Shown: positions 45,024 to 52,748 of the stretch, piece after piece
Layout: every line of letters begins with the position of its first letter
Position numbering within the stretch: the first letter of the stretch is position 1
Assembly: GCF_004197395.1 (NCBI RefSeq)
Contig: NZ_SELS01000001.1
Coordinates: 310,001 to 374,000, forward strand
DNA: 64,000 nucleotides
DNA from: Paraburkholderia sp. UYCP14C
Lineage (GTDB): Bacteria > Pseudomonadota > Gammaproteobacteria > Burkholderiales > Burkholderiaceae
Direction of reading: 5' to 3'
Notes under the pieces: model-generated
The model's database searches: none
The model's input: only the letters and a program-made list of their open reading frames with translations
What the model was told of the DNA's origin: nothing
Program-made: the position numbers and the translations under genes

Positions 45024-45521
45024 TCACGCCCCCTTATCACCGCGCTCGTTCCACGAATCGGTGTATTTGATGTTGCCATCTAGGTAATGCCACGTGATGC
45101 GGTCATACATCATGGAGACCGATTCGACGTGATTGAGCGCCGACGCCTGAGCCAATTTGGTATTGGCCATGCCGGGGTTGATCCCGCAGACTTTCACCCC
45201 TTCGAGCGTCATCGCGAAATAGACTTCCTCCTTTCCCGCATCGTTGATGCGATACCACTTGATCTCCGCAGACTTCAGCGTTTGTCCCTTCGCCACAGCC
45301 TTGTAAAGATAGGGCGTCGCTGCATCGAACTCCTTTTCAAACGAAACCGGCGAGTGCGTGCGTGCGCCCGTGATTTTCCCGTTGGCGCTATCAACCGGCA
45401 GATTGACGCCGTGACCGAAGCCGATGATCTCGATACTTCCTTCGCGACCCTGAACGGATGACGAACCCCTGATATCTGCACCGCCGTCATCCTTGAGCCA
45501 CATATGTGCGGGAATTCCCAT
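45024..45521 (-). CDS. hcp: Hcp, type VI secretion tube protein (orphan)
   Basis: 165 residues of the Hcp1 family: start 'MGIPAHMWLKDDGGADIRG' then 'GREGSIEIIGFGHGV', 'SFEKEFDAATPYLYKAVAKG', and a late 'ITWHYLDGNIKYTDSW' strand. Hcp hexamers stack into the inner tube of the T6 apparatus and carry small effectors in their lumen. ATG 45521 chosen as it gives the family N-terminus, with GAGGT 10 bases upstream; ATG 45539 would add six residues. No other T6 structural gene nearby, so it must work with an apparatus encoded elsewhere. First gene of the cargo unit. Confidence 0.87.
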   Translation of the reverse strand: MGIPAHMWLKDDGGADIRGSSSVQGREGSIEIIGFGHGVNLPVDSANGKITGARTHSPVSFEKEFDAATPYLYKAVAKGQTLKSAEIKWYRINDAGKEEVYFAMTLEGVKVCGINPGMANTKLAQASALNHVESVSMMYDRITWHYLDGNIKYTDSWNERGDKGA

Positions 45522-45822
45522 ATTGAGTTGTACCTCCATTGATAGAAAGCAGCGTTAATTGCCATGAAGGGTTACCTTTCCGGGCGACGGCTTCGCTGCG
45601 CTGGTTCAATGATGGAGGCTCGGGAAGTGTCTTAAAAAAGGAAAAGTGTAAATTGACAAAAGCTAAAGATTGCTGCGCAAGAAAAGAGGTTGCTACGCAT
45701 GAAAAAGCCCGCCTTGAGGGCGGGCTTGAACTGACCAACGAAGTTGTACGCGTTCCGGCAAAAGCCGGGAAGGGCTATGACGAAGCTGCCGTCGCTTTCA
45801 TTGCATCAAGCGTGAGCAAGAG
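45522..45822. other. Promoter region of the type VI cargo unit
   Basis: 301 bases. It holds the leftward intrinsic terminator described separately and, between it and hcp, an A/T-rich stretch (45630-45700) likely to contain the hcp promoter. A rightward open frame (45539-45826) lacks a ribosome site, crosses the terminator and resembles nothing; not called. Confidence 0.5.
45700..45727 (-). terminator. Intrinsic terminator of the doeA-dehydrogenase transcript
   Basis: On the minus strand AAGCCCGCC-ctcaa-GGCGGGCTTTTTC: 9-bp stem with 5-base loop (arms 45705-45713 and 45719-45727) followed by a T-run. Placed just after the stop of the dehydrogenase gene (45823) and before hcp, so it insulates the cargo genes from the metabolic transcript. 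Confidence 0.85.
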
Positions 45823-46914
45823 TTAGCGTGCCGCTCCGTCCTCATAGTGCCGATCCGGAATCACAACGATATTCCCCACGAAGCTCTTCTCCATGAACCG
45901 CGTCTGCGCATCATGAAACTTCGATAACGGATAACTCGCCGCCAGAACCGGCCGAATCGTACCGCTCTGAATATAGTCGAGCACCCGCTTGAACGCACCG
46001 CGCGTACCCTGCGACGACCCATTCAACTGCAACTGCTTCAGATACATCGTCCGCAAATCAAGCTGCACGACCGGCCCGGCGATCGCACCTGCGGTCGTAT
46101 ATCGCCCCTCGGGCCGCAGCACGTTCAACAGCTTGCCGAACAGCGCCCCGCCAACCAGATCGGCCACCACATCAACGGGGCGGCCCTCGGTCATTCGCTC
46201 AACGTCCGCGACGAAATCGGCGCTGTCGCGCAGCATCACACCTTGCGCGCCGAGCGCGAGCACCGCTTCTTCCTTGCCCTTGCTCACAACTGCATACGGA
46301 ATCGCGCCGCGCGCTCGGCAAAGCTGGATGATGGCCGAACCGACACCACCGGACGCGCCGGTAATCAGCACCGCTTCGCCGCGCTTGACGGCCGCGCGTT
46401 CGATCATCTGCTCGCCGGTGTGATAAGCGCACCAGAACGTGGCGAGTTCGGCGTCGGAATAGGTGGAGTCGATACGATGCGCGTTTTCCGCCGGAACGGC
46501 AGTGTATTCCGCGTAACCGCCGTCCCGACCGTGGCCAACATAGTCGATATCGGCGAGGCTATCGTCGTCGCGGTTGTAGATCGACGCGTCGACGATCACG
46601 CGCTCACCGATCCGCGCATCGCTGACGCCGCGCCCCACCGCGACCACACGCCCGACTATATCCGCGCCCTGAATGCGCGGAAACGTCAGCGTCGAGCGGC
46701 CGCGTCGCCACGTCGACACCGCTTGCGGGTCGTCGTCGGTGCCGTAAGCGCCCTGGCGGACCCACACGTCGGTATTGTTGAGCCCGCATGCGGTCACGTC
46801 GATAAGTACTTCGCCCGCCGCGCAGGATGGCACCGGCACGTCGTCGCGGTAGACCAGTTTGTCGAGACCGCCGTGCCCGGTCAGCACGACGGCCTTCATC
46901 GTCTTCGGAAGCAT
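45823..46914 (-). CDS. Zinc-less medium-chain dehydrogenase/reductase (quinone oxidoreductase-like)
   Basis: 363 residues. GroES-like half with 'ACGLNNTDVWVRQGAYG' (Asn where zinc-type enzymes have the catalytic Cys) and 'RIQGADIVGRVVAVG'; Rossmann half with 'VLITGASGGVGSAIIQLC'. Zinc ligands are absent, pointing to an NADPH quinone/enone reductase-type activity. It follows doeA by 65 bases on the same strand and under the same operators, so a role near ectoine catabolism is likely, though no step of the known pathway requires it. Start ATG 46914 with AAAGGGG upstream. Confidence 0.8.
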   Translation of the reverse strand: MLPKTMKAVVLTGHGGLDKLVYRDDVPVPSCAAGEVLIDVTACGLNNTDVWVRQGAYGTDDDPQAVSTWRRGRSTLTFPRIQGADIVGRVVAVGRGVSDARIGERVIVDASIYNRDDDSLADIDYVGHGRDGGYAEYTAVPAENAHRIDSTYSDAELATFWCAYHTGEQMIERAAVKRGEAVLITGASGGVGSAIIQLCRARGAIPYAVVSKGKEEAVLALGAQGVMLRDSADFVADVERMTEGRPVDVVADLVGGALFGKLLNVLRPEGRYTTAGAIAGPVVQLDLRTMYLKQLQLNGSSQGTRGAFKRVLDYIQSGTIRPVLAASYPLSKFHDAQTRFMEKSFVGNIVVIPDRHYEDGAAR

Positions 46915-46979
46915 GATTCCCCTTTCGTTGAAACGGGCGTCGTGCCTCGCGAGTCGATGCGGGCACCACGCCCGTGCAA

Positions 46980-48200
46980 TTACGGTTTGACGAACAGCTT
47001 GCGCGGCGTCCGGCAGAAGGTCTCGACACCGGTCTGTGTAATCAGAATGCTCTCGGTGATTTCGAGGCCCCAGTCGTCGAGCCACAGGCCCGGCATGAAG
47101 TGGAACGTCATACCGGGTTGGAGGACGGTCTTGTCCCCCGGGCGCAGGCTCATCGTGCGCTCGCCCCAGTCCGGCGGATAGCTGGCGCCGATCGGATAGC
47201 CGCAGCGGCTGTTCTTCTCGATGCCGTATTTATGCAGCACCGCGAAAAACGCGTTGGCGATGTCCTCACAGGTATTGCCCGGTTTCGCCGCCGCGAGCCC
47301 GGCCTCGATCCCTTCGACCACCGCGCGCTCGCCTTCGATGAAATGCTTCGGCGGCTTGCCGAGATACACGGTGCGCGACTGCGGGCAGTGATAGCGCTTG
47401 AAGCAGCCGGCGATTTCGAAGAACGTGCCGGCGTCCTTCGCGAACGGCGTGTCGTCCCAGGTCAGATGCGGCGCGGCCGCGTCGGCGCCGGTCGGCAGCA
47501 GCGGTACGATCGCCGGATAGTCGCCGCCGAAACCGTCGATTCCGATAATGCCTGCGGAGTAGATCTCCGCGACCAGGTCATTCTTGCGCATGCCCGGCTC
47601 GATTCGCTTGACGATATGCGCGTGCATCTTCTCGACGATGCGCGCGGCCACGCGCATGTACTCGATCTCGCGCGGCGATTTGACTGCGCGTTGCCAGTTG
47701 ACGAGGCCGGTCGCGTCCTGCCATTTCGCGTCCGGCAGATGCGCGACGAGCGAGCGATAAGCGGCGGCGCTGAAATAGTAGTTATCCATTTCGACGCCGA
47801 TCCTGGCATTGGCCCAGCCGCGCGCCGCGATCACCTCGCGCGCCAGATAGTCCATCGGATGCCGTGCGGTGGATTGCACGTAGTGATCCGGATAACCGAC
47901 GATCTGATCGTGGTGCATGAAGACGGTGCGCTTTGCACCGTTCGCGTCCTGACCGCGGCCGAACCAGACCGGCTCGCCATCGAGCGCGAGCAGCACGCAC
48001 TGATGCACGTAGAACGACCAGCCGTCGTAGCCGGTGAGCCAGGCCATGTTGGTTGGGTCCGACACGATCAATAGCTCGATGCCGGCCGCCTGCATGGCCT
48101 TGCGCGTCCTGGCGAGACGCGCGGCGTATTCGTCGCGTTCGAACGGCAGGCGCACGACGGGCGCCTCAATTCGCGATTCGTGTTGCGTCGTATCTGACAT
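46980..48200 (-). CDS. doeA: DoeA, ectoine hydrolase
   Basis: 406 residues of the creatinase/aminopeptidase P-like (M24) fold: N-terminal creatinase domain ('[22 protein letters not shown]') and a C-terminal pita-bread domain ('[16 protein letters not shown]', '[22 protein letters not shown]'). Opens the ectoine ring to N-acetyl-diaminobutyrate, the first committed step and the source of the EnuR inducer. Start ATG 48200 with GAGGGGAAG upstream. Divergent from ehuA; the 330 bases between them hold two candidate EnuR operators. Confidence 0.86.
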   Translation of the reverse strand: MSDTTQHESRIEAPVVRLPFERDEYAARLARTRKAMQAAGIELLIVSDPTNMAWLTGYDGWSFYVHQCVLLALDGEPVWFGRGQDANGAKRTVFMHHDQIVGYPDHYVQSTARHPMDYLAREVIAARGWANARIGVEMDNYYFSAAAYRSLVAHLPDAKWQDATGLVNWQRAVKSPREIEYMRVAARIVEKMHAHIVKRIEPGMRKNDLVAEIYSAGIIGIDGFGGDYPAIVPLLPTGADAAAPHLTWDDTPFAKDAGTFFEIAGCFKRYHCPQSRTVYLGKPPKHFIEGERAVVEGIEAGLAAAKPGNTCEDIANAFFAVLHKYGIEKNSRCGYPIGASYPPDWGERTMSLRPGDKTVLQPGMTFHFMPGLWLDDWGLEITESILITQTGVETFCRTPRKLFVKP

Positions 48201-48311
48201 CTTCCCCTCTCTCTGAGCGTGACGTCGTTGCGGGACGTGGCGCGCGGTGCACGTGAATGCTGCGCCACGGGTATTTCTCGCCGCAGTCTAATGCTCCGAA
48301 AAGCGCCTCTG

Positions 48312-48327
48312 AATGTGCTAGTTCAAT
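48312..48327. promoter_or_regulatory. Candidate EnuR operator, doeA side
   Basis: AATGtgCTAGttCAAT, full match to the shared palindrome arms. Lies 112 bases upstream of the doeA start. Confidence 0.75.
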
Positions 48328-48405
48328 GTTCGCGACGCTATCGAAGAACGCTGCGCGCTGGTTGCGGTGCATCCATCGACTGCCTTTGCCCAGGCGGGAA
48401 AAAGA

Positions 48406-48421
48406 ATTGTTCTAGAGCAAT
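48406..48421. promoter_or_regulatory. Candidate EnuR operator, ehuA side
   Basis: ATTGttCTAGagCAAT, the most symmetrical copy (ATTG/CAAT arms fully complementary around CTAG). Lies 110 bases upstream of the ehuA start. Confidence 0.78.
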
Positions 48422-48530
48422 CGGGATTGCAAATATGGCTGCGTATTCTGGTTCGCATCACTGGCGTTTCCGGCGCCGCAGCCGCATTCCATTGACTCAA
48501 GTCACGTACGACGAACGGGATCGAATCGAT

Positions 48531-49433
48531 ATGACCACCGCGCGAGTTACCGATCTATTGAGTGCTTCAGGCATCGCCCCGGCAAGTCTTTCCTCCGACA
48601 GCGCGGCCGCGCCCGCAAACACGCTGGCGCGCCGCGAGCAAAGCCCGGCGAATAAGCCATTGATCCGGCTCGACCGGATCACGAAACGATATGGCGCGCT
48701 GACCGTGCTCGACGAACTGTCGCTCGACGTGATGCCCGGCGAGAAGCTCGCGCTGATCGGTCCGTCGGGATCGGGCAAGACGACGATCCTGCGCATCCTG
48801 ATGACGCTGGAGACCATCGACGGCGGCCATATCGAGGTGGATGGCGAACAGCTGTTTCATATGCCGCGCGGCGGCCAGATGGTGCCCGCGAACGAACGGC
48901 ATCTACAGAAGATGCGCGAAAAGATCGGCATGGTCTTTCAGCACTTCAATCTGTTTCCGCACAAGAGCGTGCTCGACAACGTGACGCTCGCGCCGATGCT
49001 GACCAAAGGCGAGAGCCGCGAGTCGGCGCAGAAGCACGCGCTCGAGCTGCTCGACATGGTCGGCATGGCCGACAAGGCGAAGAGCCGTCCCGCGCAACTG
49101 TCGGGCGGGCAGAAGCAGCGCGTGGCGATCGCGCGGGCGCTAGCGCTCGCGCCGCGAATCATGCTGTTCGACGAGGTGACGTCCGCGCTCGACCCCGAAC
49201 TCGTGGAAGAAGTCCTGAACGTGATGCAGCGGCTCGCGCGCGAGACCGACATGACGATGCTGCTCGTCACGCACGAAATGGGCTTCGCGCACGATTTCGC
49301 CGATCGCGTGCTGTTCTTCGACCGTGGCCGGATCGTCGAGGAAGGCAAGCCAGAGGACATCTTCACGCACCCCACTCACGAGCGGACCCAGACTTTCCTG
49401 CGCAAGGTCCTCGCCGCAGGGCATCGAATTTGA
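48531..49433 (+). CDS. ehuA: EhuA, ectoine/hydroxyectoine ABC transporter ATPase
   Basis: 300 residues. Polar amino acid transporter-type ATPase: Walker A 'GPSGSGKTT' (77-85), Q-loop '[12 protein letters not shown]', signature 'LSGGQKQR', Walker B '[12 protein letters not shown]', switch His in 'LLVTHEMGF'. An N-terminal extension of about 40 residues, rich in Ala and Ser, precedes the domain and may mean the true start is internal, although no better start was found. Powers uptake by EhuBCD. Cytoplasmic face of the inner membrane. Confidence 0.85.
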   Translation: MTTARVTDLLSASGIAPASLSSDSAAAPANTLARREQSPANKPLIRLDRITKRYGALTVLDELSLDVMPGEKLALIGPSGSGKTTILRILMTLETIDGGHIEVDGEQLFHMPRGGQMVPANERHLQKMREKIGMVFQHFNLFPHKSVLDNVTLAPMLTKGESRESAQKHALELLDMVGMADKAKSRPAQLSGGQKQRVAIARALALAPRIMLFDEVTSALDPELVEEVLNVMQRLARETDMTMLLVTHEMGFAHDFADRVLFFDRGRIVEEGKPEDIFTHPTHERTQTFLRKVLAAGHRI

Positions 49434-49515
49434 GTCGAGCCGCAACGGATTGTTTTCCCACGCTGCACATCACCCACTACTACGCCATACCACTACGCCA
49501 TAGGAGCCAGAGAAC

Positions 49516-50358
49516 ATGAAGCTGAAGGGGATTCTGATTGCGGGAGGACTGTCGCTGCTGACGCTCGCGGGCCTCGCCCATGCCGCCGACGACACGCTCG
49601 CGCGGCTGCGCCAGCAAGGTTTCGCGCGCATCGCGATTGCGAATGAACCGCCGTTCACCGCAGTCGGCGCCGACGGCAAGGTGACGGGCGCGGCGCCGGA
49701 TGTCGCGCGCGCGGTGTTCAAGAAGCTCGGCGTCAACGACGTCGTCGCGTCGGTCTCCGAGTATGGCGCGATGATTCCGGGCCTCGCGGCCGGGCGGCAT
49801 GACGCGATCGCGGCGGGACTGTTCATGACGCCGCAGCGTTGCGCTGCCGTCGCCTACTCGCAGCCGGTGCTGTGCGCGGTCGAAGCGTTCGCGGTCAAGA
49901 AAGGAAACGCGAAGAGCATCAAGACCTACGAGGAAATCGCGAAAGATCCGAAGGCCGTGATCGGCGTCGAAGGTGGCACGACCGAGCAGAAGCTTGCGAC
50001 CGCCGCGAATATTCCGACCGATCGCGTGATCATCGTGCCGGACGGGCAAAGCGGTTTGAAGATGCTGCAGGACGGCCGCATCGACGCATTCGCATTGCCG
50101 CTTCTGTCGATCAGCGATCTTCTTTCGAAAGCGAAAGACCCGAGCCTCGAATCGATCGCACCGGTGCAGAACACGCCGGTGCAATGCGACGGCGTCGCGT
50201 TTCGCAAGCAGGACACCGCGCTGCGCGATGCGTTCGACGTTGAGCTGAAGAAGATGAAGGACTCCGGCGAGTTCGCGAAGATCGTCGAGCCCTATGGCTT
50301 CTCGGCGAAGGCGGCGATGTCGACGAGCCGCGAAAAACTGTGCGCGGCGAAGAACTGA
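49516..50358 (+). CDS. ehuB: EhuB, ectoine/hydroxyectoine-binding periplasmic protein
   Basis: 280 residues. Sec signal peptide ('LLTLAGLAHAADD', cleavage near residue 23) and a family 3 solute-binding fold: 'IAIANEPPFTAVGADGKVTG', 'VGVEGGTTEQKLA'-like hinge segments. Delivers ectoine and hydroxyectoine to EhuCD. Start ATG with GGAGCC upstream. 82 bases after ehuA and 74 before ehuC, same operon. Confidence 0.85.
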   Translation: MKLKGILIAGGLSLLTLAGLAHAADDTLARLRQQGFARIAIANEPPFTAVGADGKVTGAAPDVARAVFKKLGVNDVVASVSEYGAMIPGLAAGRHDAIAAGLFMTPQRCAAVAYSQPVLCAVEAFAVKKGNAKSIKTYEEIAKDPKAVIGVEGGTTEQKLATAANIPTDRVIIVPDGQSGLKMLQDGRIDAFALPLLSISDLLSKAKDPSLESIAPVQNTPVQCDGVAFRKQDTALRDAFDVELKKMKDSGEFAKIVEPYGFSAKAAMSTSREKLCAAKN

Positions 50359-50432
50359 GTCCGCGATGAGACGCCATGCGCGCAACCCGGTTGTGCGCAT
50401 GGTCCACGATACATTGCCCGCGAGGTGCGTCG

Positions 50433-51092
50433 ATGAACCACTGGTCCGGCTATTTGCAGCTGATTCTGCAGGGCGCGCAGACAACCGTCGAACTGACGCT
50501 GATGGGCGCGGCACTCGCGCTCGCAATGGCGTTCATCGCGGGGCTTGGGCGACTGTCGCGTTTCTTCGTGGTGCGCGCATTGGCCACGTCGTATATCGAG
50601 TTCTTTCGCGGCACGTCGATATTCGTGCAGCTGTTCTGGGCGTACTTCGTGTTGCCGATGGCCGGCCTCACGCTGACGCCGCTGCAGGCCGGTGTGCTCG
50701 CGCTCGGCTTGAACGTCGGCGCGTACGGCGCTGAAGTGGTGCGCGGCGCGGTCGCCGCGATCGGCCAGGAGCAGCGCAGCGCCTGCATCGCGTTGAATCT
50801 TTCCCGCTATCAGCGCCTGCGGCACGTGATCTTGCCGCAGGCGTTGCCGCTGATGCTGCCCACGTTCGGCAACAATGCGATCGAGCTGCTGAAGGGCACG
50901 GCGGTCGTGTCGCTGATTTCGCTCGGTGATATGACGTTCCAGGCGCAGGTGGTGCGCTCGCAAACCGGCAATACGCTGATCCCGTTCGCGACGATTCTCG
51001 CTCTGTACTTCGCGATGGCCTGTCTGATCTCGTTCGGTATGCGCAAGCTGGAAAGCCGGATGAGTTTCGGTCTCGACCGCATCAGGAGATAG
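50433..51092 (+). CDS. ehuC: EhuC, ectoine ABC transporter permease
   Basis: 219 residues, HisMQ-type permease with about five membrane helices; the ATPase-docking EAA-like loop reads 'EQRSACIALNLSRYQRLRHV' followed by 'ILPQALPLMLPTFGNN'. ATG 50433 chosen for the GAGGTG upstream; the frame is open further but hydrophilic. Partner of EhuD, whose gene starts 4 bases after its stop. Confidence 0.85.
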   Translation: MNHWSGYLQLILQGAQTTVELTLMGAALALAMAFIAGLGRLSRFFVVRALATSYIEFFRGTSIFVQLFWAYFVLPMAGLTLTPLQAGVLALGLNVGAYGAEVVRGAVAAIGQEQRSACIALNLSRYQRLRHVILPQALPLMLPTFGNNAIELLKGTAVVSLISLGDMTFQAQVVRSQTGNTLIPFATILALYFAMACLISFGMRKLESRMSFGLDRIRR

Positions 51093-51096
51093 ACGA

Positions 51097-51756
51097 ATGG
51101 AATGGGACTGGAGCTTCGTGCGCGAGATTCTGCCGATCCTGCTGCAAGGGTTGGAGATCACCGTGCTCGCTACTTTGCTCGGCGCGGTGGTGGCGGCCGT
51201 GGTCGGCATGGCTATCGCCATTCTGCGGCTGGCGCCGAATCGCGTGGTGTCGCGCGGCACGTCGGCGGTCGCGAGCTTTATTCGCGGCACACCGCTGCTG
51301 GTGCAACTGTATTTCGTGTTCTACGTACTGCCCGACATCGGCATCCGGATGCCGGCGCTCGCGGCCGGTGTGCTGGCAATCGGCGTGCATTACGCGACCT
51401 ATGCGGCCGAGGTTTATCGCGCCGGCATCGAAAGCATTCCGCGTGGTCAATGGGAAGCCGCGAAGGCTTGCAATCTGAGCCCCGCGCAAACCTGGCAGCA
51501 TGTGATCCTGCCCGAAGCGGTACCGCCGATGGTGCCCGCGCTCGCCAATTACCTGATCTCGATGTTCAAGGAAACGCCGTTGTTGTCGGCGATCACGGTA
51601 CTCGAGTTGATGAATCAGGCGAAGATCATCGCGAATACGGATTACCGCTATCTGGAGCCGATGACGCTCGTCGGCGTACTGTTCCTGATCATCAGCCTGA
51701 TCGCGGTGGCCGGTGTGCGACTGCTTGAAAAGCGCTTTCCGGCTCCGGGGCATTGA
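51097..51756 (+). CDS. ehuD: EhuD, ectoine ABC transporter permease
   Basis: 219 residues, second HisMQ-type permease: docking loop 'GQWEAAKACNLSPAQTWQHV' then 'ILPEAVPPMVPALANYLIS'. Heterodimerises with EhuC in the inner membrane. AGGAG at 51084-51088 precedes the ATG; the eutA gene starts 3 bases after its stop, so the run ehuBCD-eutA is one operon. Confidence 0.85.
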   Translation: MEWDWSFVREILPILLQGLEITVLATLLGAVVAAVVGMAIAILRLAPNRVVSRGTSAVASFIRGTPLLVQLYFVFYVLPDIGIRMPALAAGVLAIGVHYATYAAEVYRAGIESIPRGQWEAAKACNLSPAQTWQHVILPEAVPPMVPALANYLISMFKETPLLSAITVLELMNQAKIIANTDYRYLEPMTLVGVLFLIISLIAVAGVRLLEKRFPAPGH

Positions 51757-51759
51757 GCG

Positions 51760-52539
51760 ATGCAAACAACCATTCGGCAGTTCGAGCGCGCTCCGCATCT
51801 GATCGAACGCGCATTCGACAAACGCATCGGCCTCGTGATTCTCGCAACCGATCACACCACCGAACCTGACTTCGCGACACTCGTCGCGAACGGGCGCATC
51901 GGCATTTACGTGAATCGTGTGCCGTATGCGAACCCGGTCACGCCCGAGAATCTTCGCGCGATGCAACCGTCACTGAGCGCCGGCGCGGCGCTGATCCTGC
52001 CCGACGAAACGCTCGACGTCGTGATGTATTCGTGCACGTCGGCATCCGTGATGATCGGTGATGCGCAGATCGAGCGCGCGATTCATGCGGCGAAACCGTC
52101 GGCCACAGTCGTCACTCCGACTGCGGCCGCCGTCACTGCGCTGAACACGCTCGGCGCACGGCGTATCAGCGTGCTCACGCCGTACACCGCCGAGACGAGT
52201 GGGCCAATGGCCGAGTACTTTGCGGCGCAAGGCTTCACGATCGATCGCTTCTCCTGCCTCGGCCTGAACGATGATCGGGAGATGGCACGAATTTCGCACG
52301 ACGATATCGTCGCCTTCGCGCGCGACGCGATTGCGCCGGACTCCGATGCGTTGTTTATCTCGTGCACCGCCGTGAGGGCCGCGCAAGTTATCGCGCGAGT
52401 CGAAGCCGCCATCGGCAAACCGGTAGTGAGTAGCAACCTCGCGACCGCGTGGATGTGCTTGCGACTTTGCGGCGAGAACGAGGCAAGACCTGAGCAGGGC
52501 CGTTTGATGACGCTGCCATTGCCGTTGCCGATGCGCTGA
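51760..52539 (+). CDS. eutA: EutA, Asp/Glu racemase-superfamily hydroxyectoine utilisation protein
   Basis: 259 residues of the arylmalonate decarboxylase/maleate isomerase/Asp-Glu racemase superfamily. Two pseudo-symmetric catalytic Cys: C92 in 'VMYSCTSASVMIG' and C202 in 'LFISCTAVRAAQV'. In ectoine clusters EutA acts with EutB and EutC, which here are 15 kb away by the enuR end of the locus, showing that the pathway genes have been split around a central insertion and divergent unit. Cytosolic. Confidence 0.83.
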   Translation: MQTTIRQFERAPHLIERAFDKRIGLVILATDHTTEPDFATLVANGRIGIYVNRVPYANPVTPENLRAMQPSLSAGAALILPDETLDVVMYSCTSASVMIGDAQIERAIHAAKPSATVVTPTAAAVTALNTLGARRISVLTPYTAETSGPMAEYFAAQGFTIDRFSCLGLNDDREMARISHDDIVAFARDAIAPDSDALFISCTAVRAAQVIARVEAAIGKPVVSSNLATAWMCLRLCGENEARPEQGRLMTLPLPLPMR

Positions 52540-52655
52540 GTGAGGCGCATCGCGTCAATCATGTTGTTTTTCCCGAACGCACGATAAGCGTCGTGGACGC
52601 ACGCGTACGGATTACCGCATCCATTGCAGGCTTTATGGAAAACCCCGATGCCTGC

Positions 52656-52671
52656 ATCGTCCTAGAACATC
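52656..52671. promoter_or_regulatory. Degenerate EnuR operator before the symporter gene
   Basis: ATCGtcCTAGaaCATC: core CTAG kept, arms imperfect (three mismatches to the AATGnnCTAGnnCAAT pattern). Lies 93 bases before the transporter start and after eutA. Confidence 0.5.
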
Positions 52672-52748
52672 GTTGCAGGCGCGGGTCGCCGGTATCGTGG
52701 ATTCGGGCGACGTTGCCTGTGTCGCATAGAGACATCCCAGGAGGAGAC

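Larger units (their letters stand above)
48201..48530. other. Divergent doeA-ehuA control region
   Basis: 330 bases between doeA and ehuA, containing two operator palindromes 94 bases apart, one nearer each gene. The frame of ehuA is open across most of the region, but the residues before ATG 48531 do not look like an ABC ATPase. No terminator. Confidence 0.6.

Noticed and set aside
45539-45826. A 95-codon rightward frame upstream of hcp
   Set aside because: It crosses an intrinsic terminator and its start is the complement of the hcp ribosome site region; no similarity to a known protein.
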